A DNA stretch of 64,000 nucleotides, taken from assembly GCA_965249595.1 (NCBI GenBank), contig OZ252242.1, positions 558,001 to 622,000 of the forward strand, given 5' to 3'. Every line of letters starts with the position of its first letter. Position 1 is the first letter of the stretch. The notes below the pieces were generated by a model that saw only the letters and a program-made list of their open reading frames with translations, ran no database searches and was not told the origin of the DNA. Of this stretch, positions 44,340 to 53,064 are shown one piece after another. This DNA comes from VXNJ01 sp965249595. GTDB taxonomy: Bacteria; Chloroflexota; UBA11872; VXNJ01. The position numbers and the translations under genes were made by a program.

Positions 44340-44885
44340 CTAAATGTCAGCCGCAACCGCCGAACACCACCATTCGTAAAGAGGGTTGTTCGAGCCGGGA
44401 ACGTAATTCGCTTGATCGCGCATCCCCTCGACCGCCGATCGCAACGTCGCGACAGATGGGGTTTGATCATCAACCCACTTCTTCAATATTTCGAGTGTGT
44501 ACAACAGCGGCACGGATGGTGTTTGCTCAGAAAGAACTCTTCGGGCCTTTCGGTCATCAGTAGCTAGCGAGAATCCACGGTGAAATGCGAGCGAACCTGT
44601 TACCGCCTCTCCATCGTCGATTTTGCTCGCCAGTACCGCGTAGGTGTTTTGTTCAGCCGATCCAACCAGCTTCAGGGACTCGACTTCCTCAGCCAGAAAA
44701 AGACCTGAATCGCACAACCGCCGCCTGATCATTGATCCCGACTGATTCCGCACTTGGAGACACAGTGCTTCGTTCTTGAGTACATAGTCGGAAACCACGA
44801 ATCGAATGGGCAATCCAGCAGCTAACTCTCCGAAAATCCCGGTCGCACAGAGGTTCAAGAGGCAACTGGCGTTTAGGGCTACCAC
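44340..44885 (-). CDS. PIN-domain protein (DUF3368-like), possible RNase effector
   Basis: A 181-residue PIN-like nuclease. Residues 1-18 (VALNASCLLNLCATG) match the first strand of PIN domains in the Asn variant seen in DUF3368 proteins. Acidic positions continue at E39, D90-D91 with E93 (KIDDGEA), and D110-D111 (LATDDRKARR). PIN proteins usually cut RNA and are frequent toxins. GTG 44885 is the likely start, although the frame stays open upstream. It is the last gene of the three-gene leftward island operon, 42 bp after the metallopeptidase gene. It has no cognate antitoxin of the usual small type. Confidence 0.75.
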   Translation of the reverse strand: MVALNASCLLNLCATGIFGELAAGLPIRFVVSDYVLKNEALCLQVRNQSGSMIRRRLCDSGLFLAEEVESLKLVGSAEQNTYAVLASKIDDGEAVTGSLAFHRGFSLATDDRKARRVLSEQTPSVPLLYTLEILKKWVDDQTPSVATLRSAVEGMRDQANYVPGSNNPLYEWWCSAVAADI

Positions 44886-44927
44886 GTCAAATTCCCAGAT
44901 GGCGATCGGCGCACCCCAATCGGTGGC

Positions 44928-46163
44928 TTAGTCGGCAATCAAACTTGCGAGATCGATCGACAATGACTGTACTTCTCCCTCATCCAGGAATTGACGAGTA
45001 GAGGTGATTTCGTGAACTACTTGCCTTGCCGTTACTCGATCGACCCGCATCAATTTGGCCAACTCCCCTTCACTAAGGTCGGCCCTCAAGTACGCTTGCA
45101 CCGCCAGTAACTGGAACCGGAATGGCATCGATGGTTTTGCACTCCTTGGCCGTGCCAAATCTAGTGCCGCTTGCGCTTTCCTAACTTCGAACCCACGGAC
45201 CAGAAGCTTTTCCCAGGTTCCAAAGGGCAAAAGTCGCAAGCCCTCCAGGCGCATCATCATCGCCTCCACTGACACGAAGTAACCGTGAGCAAACCTGCAG
45301 ATATCGGCCGCAGTCACTTTCCCATCAACCGCTCGAGATAGATTGTTGAATTTGCGCTGAAGGCCTGCGGAGGGCATTAGAAAGTTTTGGGCAAATGCGT
45401 TAGCGAATTGCTCCGATGCAGGAACACGACGATATCTGCCGATCGTGGAAATATCGGGGTTAAAACGGCGAGTCAAGAAATGACCGTATTCGTGTGCCAA
45501 TGACCACCGTTGTCTCTCGGCGGGGTGCGTGGAATTGACCACGATACTGCCACCGAATTCTTCCGAGTACGCGAACATCCCTGAAACGCGAGAAGGGAGC
45601 TTCGCGTTAAATACCCGGACACCGACATCATCCTCCAACACTTCTCGCAAGTTGTGGATCGGTCCGTCGCCCAGGCCCAATCGGTTTCGTTCGGACGAAG
45701 CCACGTCTGCAGCGGCCGTTTCCGGATTAACCATGCCAATCGAATACTCTGGCGGAGACGTGTGGCGTGCCGGAATGCCGGCTAAATTTTCAAGATGTAA
45801 GTAGTCTTCGCTTAACTGCTGAAAAATGTCGATTGATTCCCGAAGTTCGCCTTGCTCTTTGACCCCGACAGCGCTTTTTAAAGCGGAGCGGAATTGAACT
45901 TGAAAGTCGGCTACCCACGGTCGGGATCCAACGAAGTGACTGACTGGCCGTCCATAAAGGTCTGCCAACGAAATTATTTCGCCAGGTCGGGCCTTCCGGT
46001 CCCCTTTTTCCAACGCGGTAATGGTCGTGCGAGCAACATTCAACCAATCAGCCGCGTCCTGTTGGGTTAAACCTCGAGCGTTTCTTGCCCGCCGAATTCG
46101 GTGCCCCAATTCGGCGGGCGCAACGGTGTCAATTACATAGTCGTGCACAAGTCCTCCAACCAT
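44928..46163 (-). CDS. XRE-HTH/ImmA-IrrE metallopeptidase fusion
   Basis: A 411-residue protein. Residues 18-75 are an XRE HTH (LGHRIRRARNARGLTQQDAADWL then TTITALEKGDRK). The middle is an ImmA/IrrE peptidase domain with the zinc motif HEYGH at 224-228 and a third ligand region EQFANAFAQNFLMP (E251). A C-terminal region of about 110 residues includes another HTH-like stretch (SEGELAKLMRVDRVTARQVV). Proteins of this type cleave repressors or sense phage or DNA damage. It lies between the PIN gene and the QueC-like gene (15 bp gap to the latter). Confidence 0.88.
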   Translation of the reverse strand: MVGGLVHDYVIDTVAPAELGHRIRRARNARGLTQQDAADWLNVARTTITALEKGDRKARPGEIISLADLYGRPVSHFVGSRPWVADFQVQFRSALKSAVGVKEQGELRESIDIFQQLSEDYLHLENLAGIPARHTSPPEYSIGMVNPETAAADVASSERNRLGLGDGPIHNLREVLEDDVGVRVFNAKLPSRVSGMFAYSEEFGGSIVVNSTHPAERQRWSLAHEYGHFLTRRFNPDISTIGRYRRVPASEQFANAFAQNFLMPSAGLQRKFNNLSRAVDGKVTAADICRFAHGYFVSVEAMMMRLEGLRLLPFGTWEKLLVRGFEVRKAQAALDLARPRSAKPSMPFRFQLLAVQAYLRADLSEGELAKLMRVDRVTARQVVHEITSTRQFLDEGEVQSLSIDLASLIAD

Positions 46164-46178
46164 CGGGAATCCGAAGGA

Positions 46179-47471
46179 CTAGGGTAAGTTGTTCCACTCT
46201 TGTACAAATCTTTCGATCACCCCAACTAAAAGTTGACGCACTCGAAACGGGCTGAATTCAAGCTTTTTGGAGAGTTCGAATTGCGTTCTCGCAAGCTCGG
46301 GGAATGATTGGATTAGTGCAGACCAAGAATTTGGCGAAGCTAAGCATTGGGAGAATTTGTTCGCCTGTCCCTGCATTATGGCGAGTCCATTTGGGGCGGA
46401 TTTGAACCGTTTGCCTTGGTCGTTAAATATGTCGTAGAGGTAACCTTTCGCAGAATCAAATCTCGATAAATGTGCGGCGGCTAGCGAAGCGCGCCGCAAG
46501 ACACACGAAGTGCAATTGCCGCAATTAAGTGCTGAATTTTTGGTGCGAATTGGAAACGAATCGCAAGAAACTGTGGAACTGATTAACGGTTCGAATGAGG
46601 GGTTGTTGAGCGATTCACACAACTGAGCTTTGGTTTTGAATAGCGCTGGGTTCACTATATTGACGGACCGACCCAACGCCAGTTCGATGATTTCGCTGGC
46701 CATCATCAAAGACCTTGGATGGACGCCACGATAGTTGTCGACCCCTAGCTGCGTTCCATTCAACGGTAGGTTTAACGCTCCGATTCCGTTCTCATAAACA
46801 TGCAAAGTGTTGGAACCTGCTTGAAGCGCAACTCCTACGCCAAAAGCAAGAAAAGCGAATCCCCGCGTCCTTTGGGTAGATTCCTCGGGGCGTCGAGGCC
46901 CGTTTGACGGCTGCCTGACGCCAAAAGGGATCGCCACGTGGTGAATTTCGGTGCTTCTGGATCCGGTTGCCTCGTTGAAGATTGCTTCTCTGATCCGGGC
47001 GGTGAGTGACTTTTGTTGGTGGAGCAATTGACTGTGGGTAAATCCGGACACCAGCACGGGGGAGTCATCCGGGCGTGCAAGAAGGGAACCGACGATTCCG
47101 GCTAGGGAATCTAATCCTCCACTAAATAACGCGGCATGCACAGGGGGTTTAGGTTGGCTGCAAAACAAATATCGTTCCGACTCCCGTTCGGAAAGCTGCC
47201 CTTGCTGGTTAGTGAAATCAAATGACCAATCGTCGCCACTGACCCAGTACAGGTATTCCTTGAGCTTGCGTTCCATTTCAAGGGAGGACCAAAGTCCGGT
47301 ATCAGTGACCGAGATCCGGACGTGGATCTTTCGCTGCCCAGTATCCGGTTGGCAATAGCTCCGTCGGGAAAGTCGATCGGCTGCATACACCGCAAGCGCT
47401 AGTTCGAATAAATCGGCGATTGCGCTTGGAAGTGGGACGAAAAATTCCCTGGCGATCCGCGCACCATCCAT
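46179..47471 (-). CDS. QueC/QatC-like PP-loop enzyme
   Basis: A 430-residue protein with the PP-loop ATP-binding motif SGGLDS at 117-122 and a C-terminal zinc site (C303, then CGNCTSC at 317-323 followed by RR), as in 7-cyano-7-deazaguanine synthase QueC. It is nearly twice the length of housekeeping QueC: about 110 residues precede the PP-loop and 90 follow the zinc site. YENGIGALNLPLNG is typical of the QatC-type group found in the Qat antiphage system. qatA, qatB and qatD are absent; instead it leads an operon with the ImmA and PIN genes. Its start is 41 bp from the IS end. Confidence 0.8.
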   Translation of the reverse strand: MDGARIAREFFVPLPSAIADLFELALAVYAADRLSRRSYCQPDTGQRKIHVRISVTDTGLWSSLEMERKLKEYLYWVSGDDWSFDFTNQQGQLSERESERYLFCSQPKPPVHAALFSGGLDSLAGIVGSLLARPDDSPVLVSGFTHSQLLHQQKSLTARIREAIFNEATGSRSTEIHHVAIPFGVRQPSNGPRRPEESTQRTRGFAFLAFGVGVALQAGSNTLHVYENGIGALNLPLNGTQLGVDNYRGVHPRSLMMASEIIELALGRSVNIVNPALFKTKAQLCESLNNPSFEPLISSTVSCDSFPIRTKNSALNCGNCTSCVLRRASLAAAHLSRFDSAKGYLYDIFNDQGKRFKSAPNGLAIMQGQANKFSQCLASPNSWSALIQSFPELARTQFELSKKLEFSPFRVRQLLVGVIERFVQEWNNLP

Positions 47472-47511
47472 CCAATACCCATCGCCGTTACTGGTAATGG
47501 CCGGATTTCGA

Positions 47512-49223
47512 GGTCGTGTCCCCTCGGTAGGTGTAAGTAAGTCCGGCTCCCTCTACTTTGATGGGGTGCGGCAGCATCGGCCTCGAGGCTGATGCTGCCG
47601 GCAAGGGCCGGCAGTTGTTGTAGGAGACTCTCCGGGGGCGCTGATCCTTCTGAGTGGATGTGTTTTCGTGCGGCAGTGCGGCCGCAGCCCAATTGTGCTT
47701 CGTGCCGCATCGCCAAACGGGATCGCAGGGCGCACCGATCCCGGGGACCCTCGGGCGCGCAGCCCTTCCGGGAGACGGCGGACCGCTCATCCCGCCGCCG
47801 GCCGTCTACATGTAGATCTCTTTGGCTCTTTGCAGGGCCCAGTCCCTGGGCGCCGCCACCAGCTGCCCGGTCTGCCCGTCGATATCGTCACGGTGGGCCA
47901 CCACCTTCCCGATCTGCCGCATCGACTCCTGGGACATGTAGCGGCGCTCGGAGGCGATCCATTCGTCGTTCTGCTCGCACAGGATCGCCCCCGCCAGGCG
48001 CGCGACCGATTCGTCATTCGGGAAGATCTGCACCACCCGGCTGCGCCGCTTGATCTCGGCCATGAGGCGCTCCAGGGGATTGGTGGACCAGATCTTGCGC
48101 CAGTGCACCGGCGGGAAATCGGCGTAGGCGGTCAGCTCCACCTCTCTGTCGTCGACGTAATCCCCCAGGCGCGGGGCGAGCTTCTCCATCGCCGCGGCGA
48201 AGTAGTGGTAGTGGGCTACCGCCATTTCGCGGTCGGCCTGGTTGTAGATGGTGGAGAAGGCGGCCATCGCCAGGCGCTGGTTCGGCCGGCTGCCGGCCCG
48301 CCGGGCGATGTTGCGGCCAAAGTGGATCCGGCAGGCCTGCCAGGCCGCGCCCGGCAGCCGGGTCTGCACCGCGGCCTTGATGGACGAGTGGGCGTCCGAG
48401 ATCACCAGCTTCACTCCCGTAAGACCCCGATCCGCCAGTGAGCTGAGGAAGTCCTCCCAGAAGGGCAGGTCCTCGCCGTCGCCGACGGCAAAGCCCAGCA
48501 CCTCGCGGCGGCCGTCGCCGGTGACTCCGATGGCCACCGCCAGCGCCCGCGAGCGGACCTGGTGGCGGTGGCGGGCCTTCACGTAGGTGGCGTCCAGGTA
48601 CAGGTAGGGGTAGTTGGCAAGTCCCAGGTCGCGTTCCCGGAAGGCCTTTACCTGCTGGTCGATGCGCTTGCAGATCCTGGACACCTCGGACTTGGAGATG
48701 CCGTGTCCCGAGCCCAGGGCCCTGACTAGCCGGTCCACCTTGCGGGTGGAAGTCCCGCTGATGTAGGCGGTCATCACCACCGCGTACAGGGCCTGATCGA
48801 CCCGCCGGCGGGGTTCTAAGAACTCCGGGAACCAGCTGCCCTCGCGCAGCTTGGGCAGGTCGATCGCGATGTCGCCGGCCTGGGTGGTCAGGGTGCGCGG
48901 GCGCTTGCCGTTGCGGCGGTTCGTGCGTCCTGGCGTGCGCTCGTGGGGGTCCGCCCCGATGTGGGCGGCTACCCCGGCGTCGATTAAATCCTGGAGGCCG
49001 CGCTCGACGAGTCGGCGGACGAACTCGCGGCTGTCAAAGCCCTCCTCGGACAGCTTGGTGAAAAGGGCAGCATAATGATCTTGGGCCATCGATGGTTCCT
49101 CGATGAAGAAGGTGAAGTGTCTTCATTTTGAGGAGCGCACGGTGGCCCTTTCATTTACCGTGCGCTGCTGGCGCTAAATCGTCAGCAAGCTGGAGCTTTT
49201 ACACCACGTGGCGGGACACGATC
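47512..49223 (-). mobile_element. IS256-family insertion sequence, apparently complete
   Basis: About 1.7 kb bounded by imperfect 25-bp terminal inverted repeats. The left end is 47512-47536. The right end, read on the minus strand, is 49223-49199. Both ends share TCGTGTCCC and GGTGTAA at identical spacing. It contains one intact transposase gene and a 10-bp-stem hairpin (49134-49143 with 49157-49166) upstream of that gene. About 270 bp between the left repeat and the transposase stop is non-coding. I could not find a convincing 8-9-bp target duplication, so exact ends may be off by a few bases. Confidence 0.85.
47806..49089 (-). CDS. IS256-family (mutator-type) transposase
   Basis: A 427-residue DDE transposase. 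The catalytic triad regions are YPYLYLDATYVK (first Asp, about residue 168), VKLVISDAHSSIK (second Asp) and STNPLERLMAEIKRR (Glu). N-terminal segments VRRLVERGLQDL and RRNGKRPRTLTTQAGDI are typical of the mutator/IS256 group. The length is normal and no frameshift is seen, so the element may be active. ATG 49089. A long open frame on the opposite strand (47668-48441) is only a shadow. Confidence 0.95.
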   Translation of the reverse strand: MAQDHYAALFTKLSEEGFDSREFVRRLVERGLQDLIDAGVAAHIGADPHERTPGRTNRRNGKRPRTLTTQAGDIAIDLPKLREGSWFPEFLEPRRRVDQALYAVVMTAYISGTSTRKVDRLVRALGSGHGISKSEVSRICKRIDQQVKAFRERDLGLANYPYLYLDATYVKARHRHQVRSRALAVAIGVTGDGRREVLGFAVGDGEDLPFWEDFLSSLADRGLTGVKLVISDAHSSIKAAVQTRLPGAAWQACRIHFGRNIARRAGSRPNQRLAMAAFSTIYNQADREMAVAHYHYFAAAMEKLAPRLGDYVDDREVELTAYADFPPVHWRKIWSTNPLERLMAEIKRRSRVVQIFPNDESVARLAGAILCEQNDEWIASERRYMSQESMRQIGKVVAHRDDIDGQTGQLVAAPRDWALQRAKEIYM

Positions 49224-49369
49224 CGGAGGAAGGTAGCCTTTGTACGGGTCTTGCTTGGAAAATTACCGGTGGTGGATCGGTTTCGCCACAGGCGGCATCG
49301 CTAGATCCTTCGCTGCAGCGAAGGTGTTTAGTTCTCAGCCAGGACAACTTCCCTAGAGAGGATTTAAAC

Positions 49370-49513
49370 GTGGCCAAAAGGGCCCAACGGCGCCAGATTA
49401 CCAGCAGTGACATGCCGTCCCTTTCCCATGTGCGCAGCGACATCGTCAAGATTGCAGCAATCGCCGCCATCATGTTCGCGTTGCTGGGGGTCGCCTCGGT
49501 CATCATCGCCTGA
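49370..49513 (+). CDS. small single-pass membrane protein, 47 aa
   Basis: GTG 49370 is preceded by AGAGAGGATTTAAAC, a good ribosome site. The protein has a basic N-terminus (AKRAQRRQITSSD), an amphipathic HVRSDIVKI stretch and one C-terminal membrane helix (AAIAAIMFALLGVASVIIA). A longer open frame upstream (from 49208) runs into the IS end and is unlikely. It sits 20 bp before folC. The function is unknown. Confidence 0.65.
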   Translation: MAKRAQRRQITSSDMPSLSHVRSDIVKIAAIAAIMFALLGVASVIIA

Positions 49514-49533
49514 CGGTTCCAATCAGCCCGTTC

Positions 49534-50955
49534 ATGTCCGAACTAACACTTTCCGGTCAGGTGGCGAAGGCTGAGTCCCGCCTTCTCGGTCTTATCAGGC
49601 CTGGCAATGAAGCCTCGGCCGAGCAATTGCCCTACCAGCGTGAGCGAATAGCGGCTCGCGGCCAGGACCGGCTGAGGGCGATGAGGTCGCTGCTTGCCGC
49701 GGCCGGAGATCCACAGTTGGCAAGGCCGGTGGTGCAGGTTGCCGGAACTTCAGGCAAAGGCTCGACGGCTCAATTCATCGGCGCCATGCTTTCGGCCAAT
49801 GGCCAGCAAACCGGCTTACATCAAACGCCCTATCTGCAGAGCCCGACCGAGAAGTTGGTATTGGGTAACCGCCTAGCTAGTGCTGGCCAATTTGAGTCGG
49901 CGGTCGACTGGATTTTTGGTCAAGCCGAATCCCACTGCGAAATTGACCACGGGTTCGAACTGCGGTACGGGTCGGCCTGGGTGGCACTGACGTTTGGGTT
50001 TTTTGCCGAACACCCGACTGACTTTTTAGTTCTTGAATGCGGAGCGGGTGCGCGATTTGACTTGACCAATGTGACAGATCCGGAGGTAAGTGTCATAACC
50101 CGGATTGGTCTAGACCATCAGAGGGCGCTAGGTTCCGGCGTGGCCGAAATCGCCTGGCATAAGTCCGGTATCGCCCGCCGCGGCCGGCCGCTCATCACCG
50201 TTGAACAATCACCGGCGGCGATGGCCGTCATAGAAGCCGAAAGCGCCCGCCGGGGGTCCAAATTGACAGTCGTTAGGCGTGGGCAAGACTGGACCCTGGC
50301 ACCGGTCGGAAACAACCGGTCGGCGGGAGCGGAGAGCGTGTTTACCTATCATGGAGCGAAATTTCAAATTGGACCGGTAGCGCTGCAGCCGCCCAGTGCT
50401 TGGCAGGCTGAGAACGCAGCGCTGGCCTGTGCGGCGGTCGAGGCTCTCGCCGGGCAGGGCGTATCAATCGACCCAGCGGCGGCCGCGAAGGGCTTGCTAA
50501 GGGCCCGTTTGCAGGGCCGGTTTGAAGTGGTTGATGCCGACCCGCTGGTGATCCTGGATGGGGCTCATAACCGGCAAAAATCACAAGCCCTGGCCGGCTC
50601 ACTCGTCAAACTGGCGGCCGGCCGCCGCTTGGTGGCGGTATTGGGAGTGATGGGTTACAAGCAGGCAATATCGGTGCTCTCCCCGCTTACCGGTATTGCA
50701 AATTCAGTTGTGTTTACGCAGGCGGACGCCCACGCCAAATTGGCCTGCCCGGCAGAGAGCTTGCGTGGCCAGTTAGCCATTCCCGGAGCTCTGGCGATCG
50801 CCAACCCGGACCGGGCGCTGGCCGAGGCTAAAGCGCTGGCCGGGCCAAACGGGGTCGTATTCGTGGCGGGGTCACTTTATTTGGCCGGCCGGGTGCGCTC
50901 CCATTGGTACCCGACCGAGCGGGTTATCGCCCAGCGCACTCCCTGGCCCAACTAA
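49534..50955 (+). CDS. folC: folylpolyglutamate/dihydrofolate synthase FolC
   Basis: A Mur-ligase-type ATP enzyme that adds glutamate to (dihydro)folates. It has the P-loop VQVAGTSGKGSTAQFIGA (about residue 75), SPTEKLVLGNR, LECGAGARFDLTNV, IGLDHQRALG with the carbamylated-Lys region HKSGIARRGRP, and ILDGAHNRQKSQAL. At 473 residues it is of usual length. The stop codon TAA (50953-50955) overlaps that of the convergent propeller gene on the other strand. No other folate genes are nearby. Confidence 0.93.
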   Translation: MSELTLSGQVAKAESRLLGLIRPGNEASAEQLPYQRERIAARGQDRLRAMRSLLAAAGDPQLARPVVQVAGTSGKGSTAQFIGAMLSANGQQTGLHQTPYLQSPTEKLVLGNRLASAGQFESAVDWIFGQAESHCEIDHGFELRYGSAWVALTFGFFAEHPTDFLVLECGAGARFDLTNVTDPEVSVITRIGLDHQRALGSGVAEIAWHKSGIARRGRPLITVEQSPAAMAVIEAESARRGSKLTVVRRGQDWTLAPVGNNRSAGAESVFTYHGAKFQIGPVALQPPSAWQAENAALACAAVEALAGQGVSIDPAAAAKGLLRARLQGRFEVVDADPLVILDGAHNRQKSQALAGSLVKLAAGRRLVAVLGVMGYKQAISVLSPLTGIANSVVFTQADAHAKLACPAESLRGQLAIPGALAIANPDRALAEAKALAGPNGVVFVAGSLYLAGRVRSHWYPTERVIAQRTPWPN

Positions 50956-52742
50956 CCAACAGAGGGTATGACCGCCACCGACAGCAGGTCGTTGTCGGCC
51001 AACCCATTGGCCCGGCTCCAGACTTTCCAAGAGTCGTTGATGGGGTCGTAAAGGGCCGCGCCATCCCCGGTGGCCATCAGGATTCGTCCGGAGGAGTCTT
51101 CGGCCAGTTGCCGCACATCATCGCTGGGCAGTTGGCCGTCGGCTGAGCGGTAGGCGCGAAAGTCAAATTGGCCGGCCTCAATGACCGCCACGCCGCCGTC
51201 AGTTGCCACCCAGACCGCGCCATTGGTGGCCAGCAGTATGTCACGCACCGCCAGCGAAGGCAGCCCGTCATCGAGGCCGTAGGCGACGAACGTGCCGGAG
51301 GCTCCGGTGAGCGAAACGGCGACGCCAGCGTCGTCGGTCCCGACCCAGATCTCTCCGCTAGGCGATGCCACGACGGCGGTCAGATCGCGACTCGGCAGCC
51401 CGTGACTAGTGCTCAAAGTTGCCCAATTGGCGCCGTCGAAATATGCCAGCCCAGAACCGGTGGCAGCCCAAATGCGAGGCGGGAATTCGGTTGTCAGCGC
51501 AAGCTGTCGCACGTTGTAAGACGGCAATCCCTGGGCGCCCACCGGCAGCTGGGCGAGTGATCCCCGAGTAGCCCCGAAACTGGGTGGCACGTACTGTGCC
51601 ACCCCGCCCTGCTCAAGCGCTAACAGCAGAATTCGCCCGGTGATGCCGGTGACTTGCCGAACAATGTTGGCCGCCAGACCGTCGCTGGCTGCATTGAGAA
51701 CCACATTGCCGGCGGGGTCGAAGTAAGGGAATAAAAAGGCCCCGCCGTCGGTGCCCAGCCAGATGCCGCGATCGGCGGTGACGAACACTGAGCGGATGGT
51801 GTCGGAGGCCAGTGGCGAGTTGGAAACCTCAACCGTGCGCCAGCCTTGACCATCCCACACCAACAGCCCGGCTGTACGCGAACCGAATGCATAGAGCTCA
51901 CCACGGGGTAGCGTGTTGGCGGCCGTTGGCGGTTGGGCCAACGGCACTACCTCCAAGATCTCGTAAATCGCGTTTTCAACCAGCGGCGCGGCGCCTCGAA
52001 ATGGCACCAGCGAGTACCAGTAATCCTGCGGGTAATTCAAATTGCGCAGGGTGTCGCCGAGCAAGGCCAGCTTGACCGGATTGGCGCTGTCGCCGGGGTG
52101 AAACTCGAAGACCGCCGCTTGAAAGTACTGGCGAACGAACCCCGGTGTCCAACCGGCACCGAGCAGGGTCCCCGGCGAGCCGGTGTCGATTCGCGCATCG
52201 GTCTTGGGAAGCCCGAAACTGGCGATTCCACCCAGTTCGTTGAAAAAGTCGGCAAACCCGACCGACCGACCGGTCAGGTCCAGATTGGATACGCGATGCC
52301 CCCAGGGGCCGATTTGCCGGCCAGGATTGCTATTGATCACCGTGGGTTCGGTCCCCATGTCGCGCGAGCCGCCCCGCCCGCCGCCGACGTAGTCCCAGGC
52401 CAAGCGGCGTTCGATCACCCAAATGCCTCCCAGATCTCCGCGCAGGTGGTAGTCGACAACGCCGCGCTGGTAGTACTGGGTTATGGCGTTAGATTCTTCG
52501 GCCAACACTTCCGAGGTTGCCAGCCCCCAACGCTTGATGCCGCCGGTGTTCAAAAAATGACTGGCAAAATCCGCCCGCTGAATCTCGCCATCGATCCGCA
52601 GCTCCAAGTTCGGAACGTTGTGGCGGAGCAGATCGTTGCCGCCGACATCGTCGACAAGAGTGATGTTGTCGATGACGACCGCATCGGCAACATCGACGGC
52701 TTCTGCTGGGAGTCCGTGGGCCAACAATGCCACCAGGGCCAA
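50952..52742 (-). CDS. secreted beta-propeller protein (Reg_prop-like repeats)
   Basis: A protein of about 596 residues with an N-terminal hydrophobic signal segment (VALLAHGLPAEA). Residues 30-260 form an unrecognised extracellular domain with FLNTGGIKRWG and FFNELGGIASFGLP repeats. The second half is a propeller of repeats such as GIWLGTDGGAFLF, RIWAATGSGLAYF, EIWVGTDDAGVAV and AVWVATDGGVAVI, the pattern of two-component regulator propellers, but no kinase follows. The first TTG (52742) cuts into the signal. An upstream open stretch with CTG 52793 would give a basic N-region (RVLRRYPRAAG), so the start is uncertain. Confidence 0.75.
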   Translation of the reverse strand: MALVALLAHGLPAEAVDVADAVVIDNITLVDDVGGNDLLRHNVPNLELRIDGEIQRADFASHFLNTGGIKRWGLATSEVLAEESNAITQYYQRGVVDYHLRGDLGGIWVIERRLAWDYVGGGRGGSRDMGTEPTVINSNPGRQIGPWGHRVSNLDLTGRSVGFADFFNELGGIASFGLPKTDARIDTGSPGTLLGAGWTPGFVRQYFQAAVFEFHPGDSANPVKLALLGDTLRNLNYPQDYWYSLVPFRGAAPLVENAIYEILEVVPLAQPPTAANTLPRGELYAFGSRTAGLLVWDGQGWRTVEVSNSPLASDTIRSVFVTADRGIWLGTDGGAFLFPYFDPAGNVVLNAASDGLAANIVRQVTGITGRILLLALEQGGVAQYVPPSFGATRGSLAQLPVGAQGLPSYNVRQLALTTEFPPRIWAATGSGLAYFDGANWATLSTSHGLPSRDLTAVVASPSGEIWVGTDDAGVAVSLTGASGTFVAYGLDDGLPSLAVRDILLATNGAVWVATDGGVAVIEAGQFDFRAYRSADGQLPSDDVRQLAEDSSGRILMATGDGAALYDPINDSWKVWSRANGLADNDLLSVAVIPSVG

Positions 52743-52771
52743 TACCAGCCCAGCGGCTCGTGGATAGCGCC

Positions 52772-52978
52772 TTAAGACTCGAGCTGCGACCAGAAGGACT
52801 GGAGGCTCTCCTCAATAGCGCCACGGCGGTCGGCGACCGCACGCAACTGGGCAATGTCGTAGTTTGAGCCGGTCCAACCACCGCCGGACAAAAGCCGTTC
52901 GATGTTCTGCGATTCAACCCGCCACTGCCGCATGAGGCTAATTAGACGGTTGCGTTGTGAACGCGGAATCTGTGCCAT
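52772..52978 (-). CDS. small hypothetical protein, 68 aa
   Basis: A charged helical protein (RSQRNRLISLMRQWRVESQNIERLL) with no recognised domain. It lies immediately upstream of the propeller gene and may be co-transcribed. ATG 52978. A glycine patch (GGGWTG) splits two predicted helices. Confidence 0.5.
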   Translation of the reverse strand: MAQIPRSQRNRLISLMRQWRVESQNIERLLSGGGWTGSNYDIAQLRAVADRRGAIEESLQSFWSQLES

Positions 52979-53064
52979 GTTTTTGGAAATCTATGGGTCC
53001 GGTGCGAAATAAACCTGGAACAAATATAGAATTTGCCGCCTTTGCCCCAGGTCTTTGAAAGCCA

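Noticed and set aside
44340..44885. Loss of the first PIN aspartate (Asn at residue 5) as an inactivating mutation
   Set aside because: Asn at this position is usual in DUF3368-type PIN proteins, so it marks a subfamily rather than damage.
44340..47471. Calling the island a Qat system
   Set aside because: Only the QueC-like component is present; no QatA ATPase, QatB or TatD-like QatD is encoded nearby.
47668..48441. 257-codon open frame opposite the transposase
   Set aside because: It is antisense to a clear IS256 transposase, has no family features, and long antisense frames are expected in GC-rich codon use.
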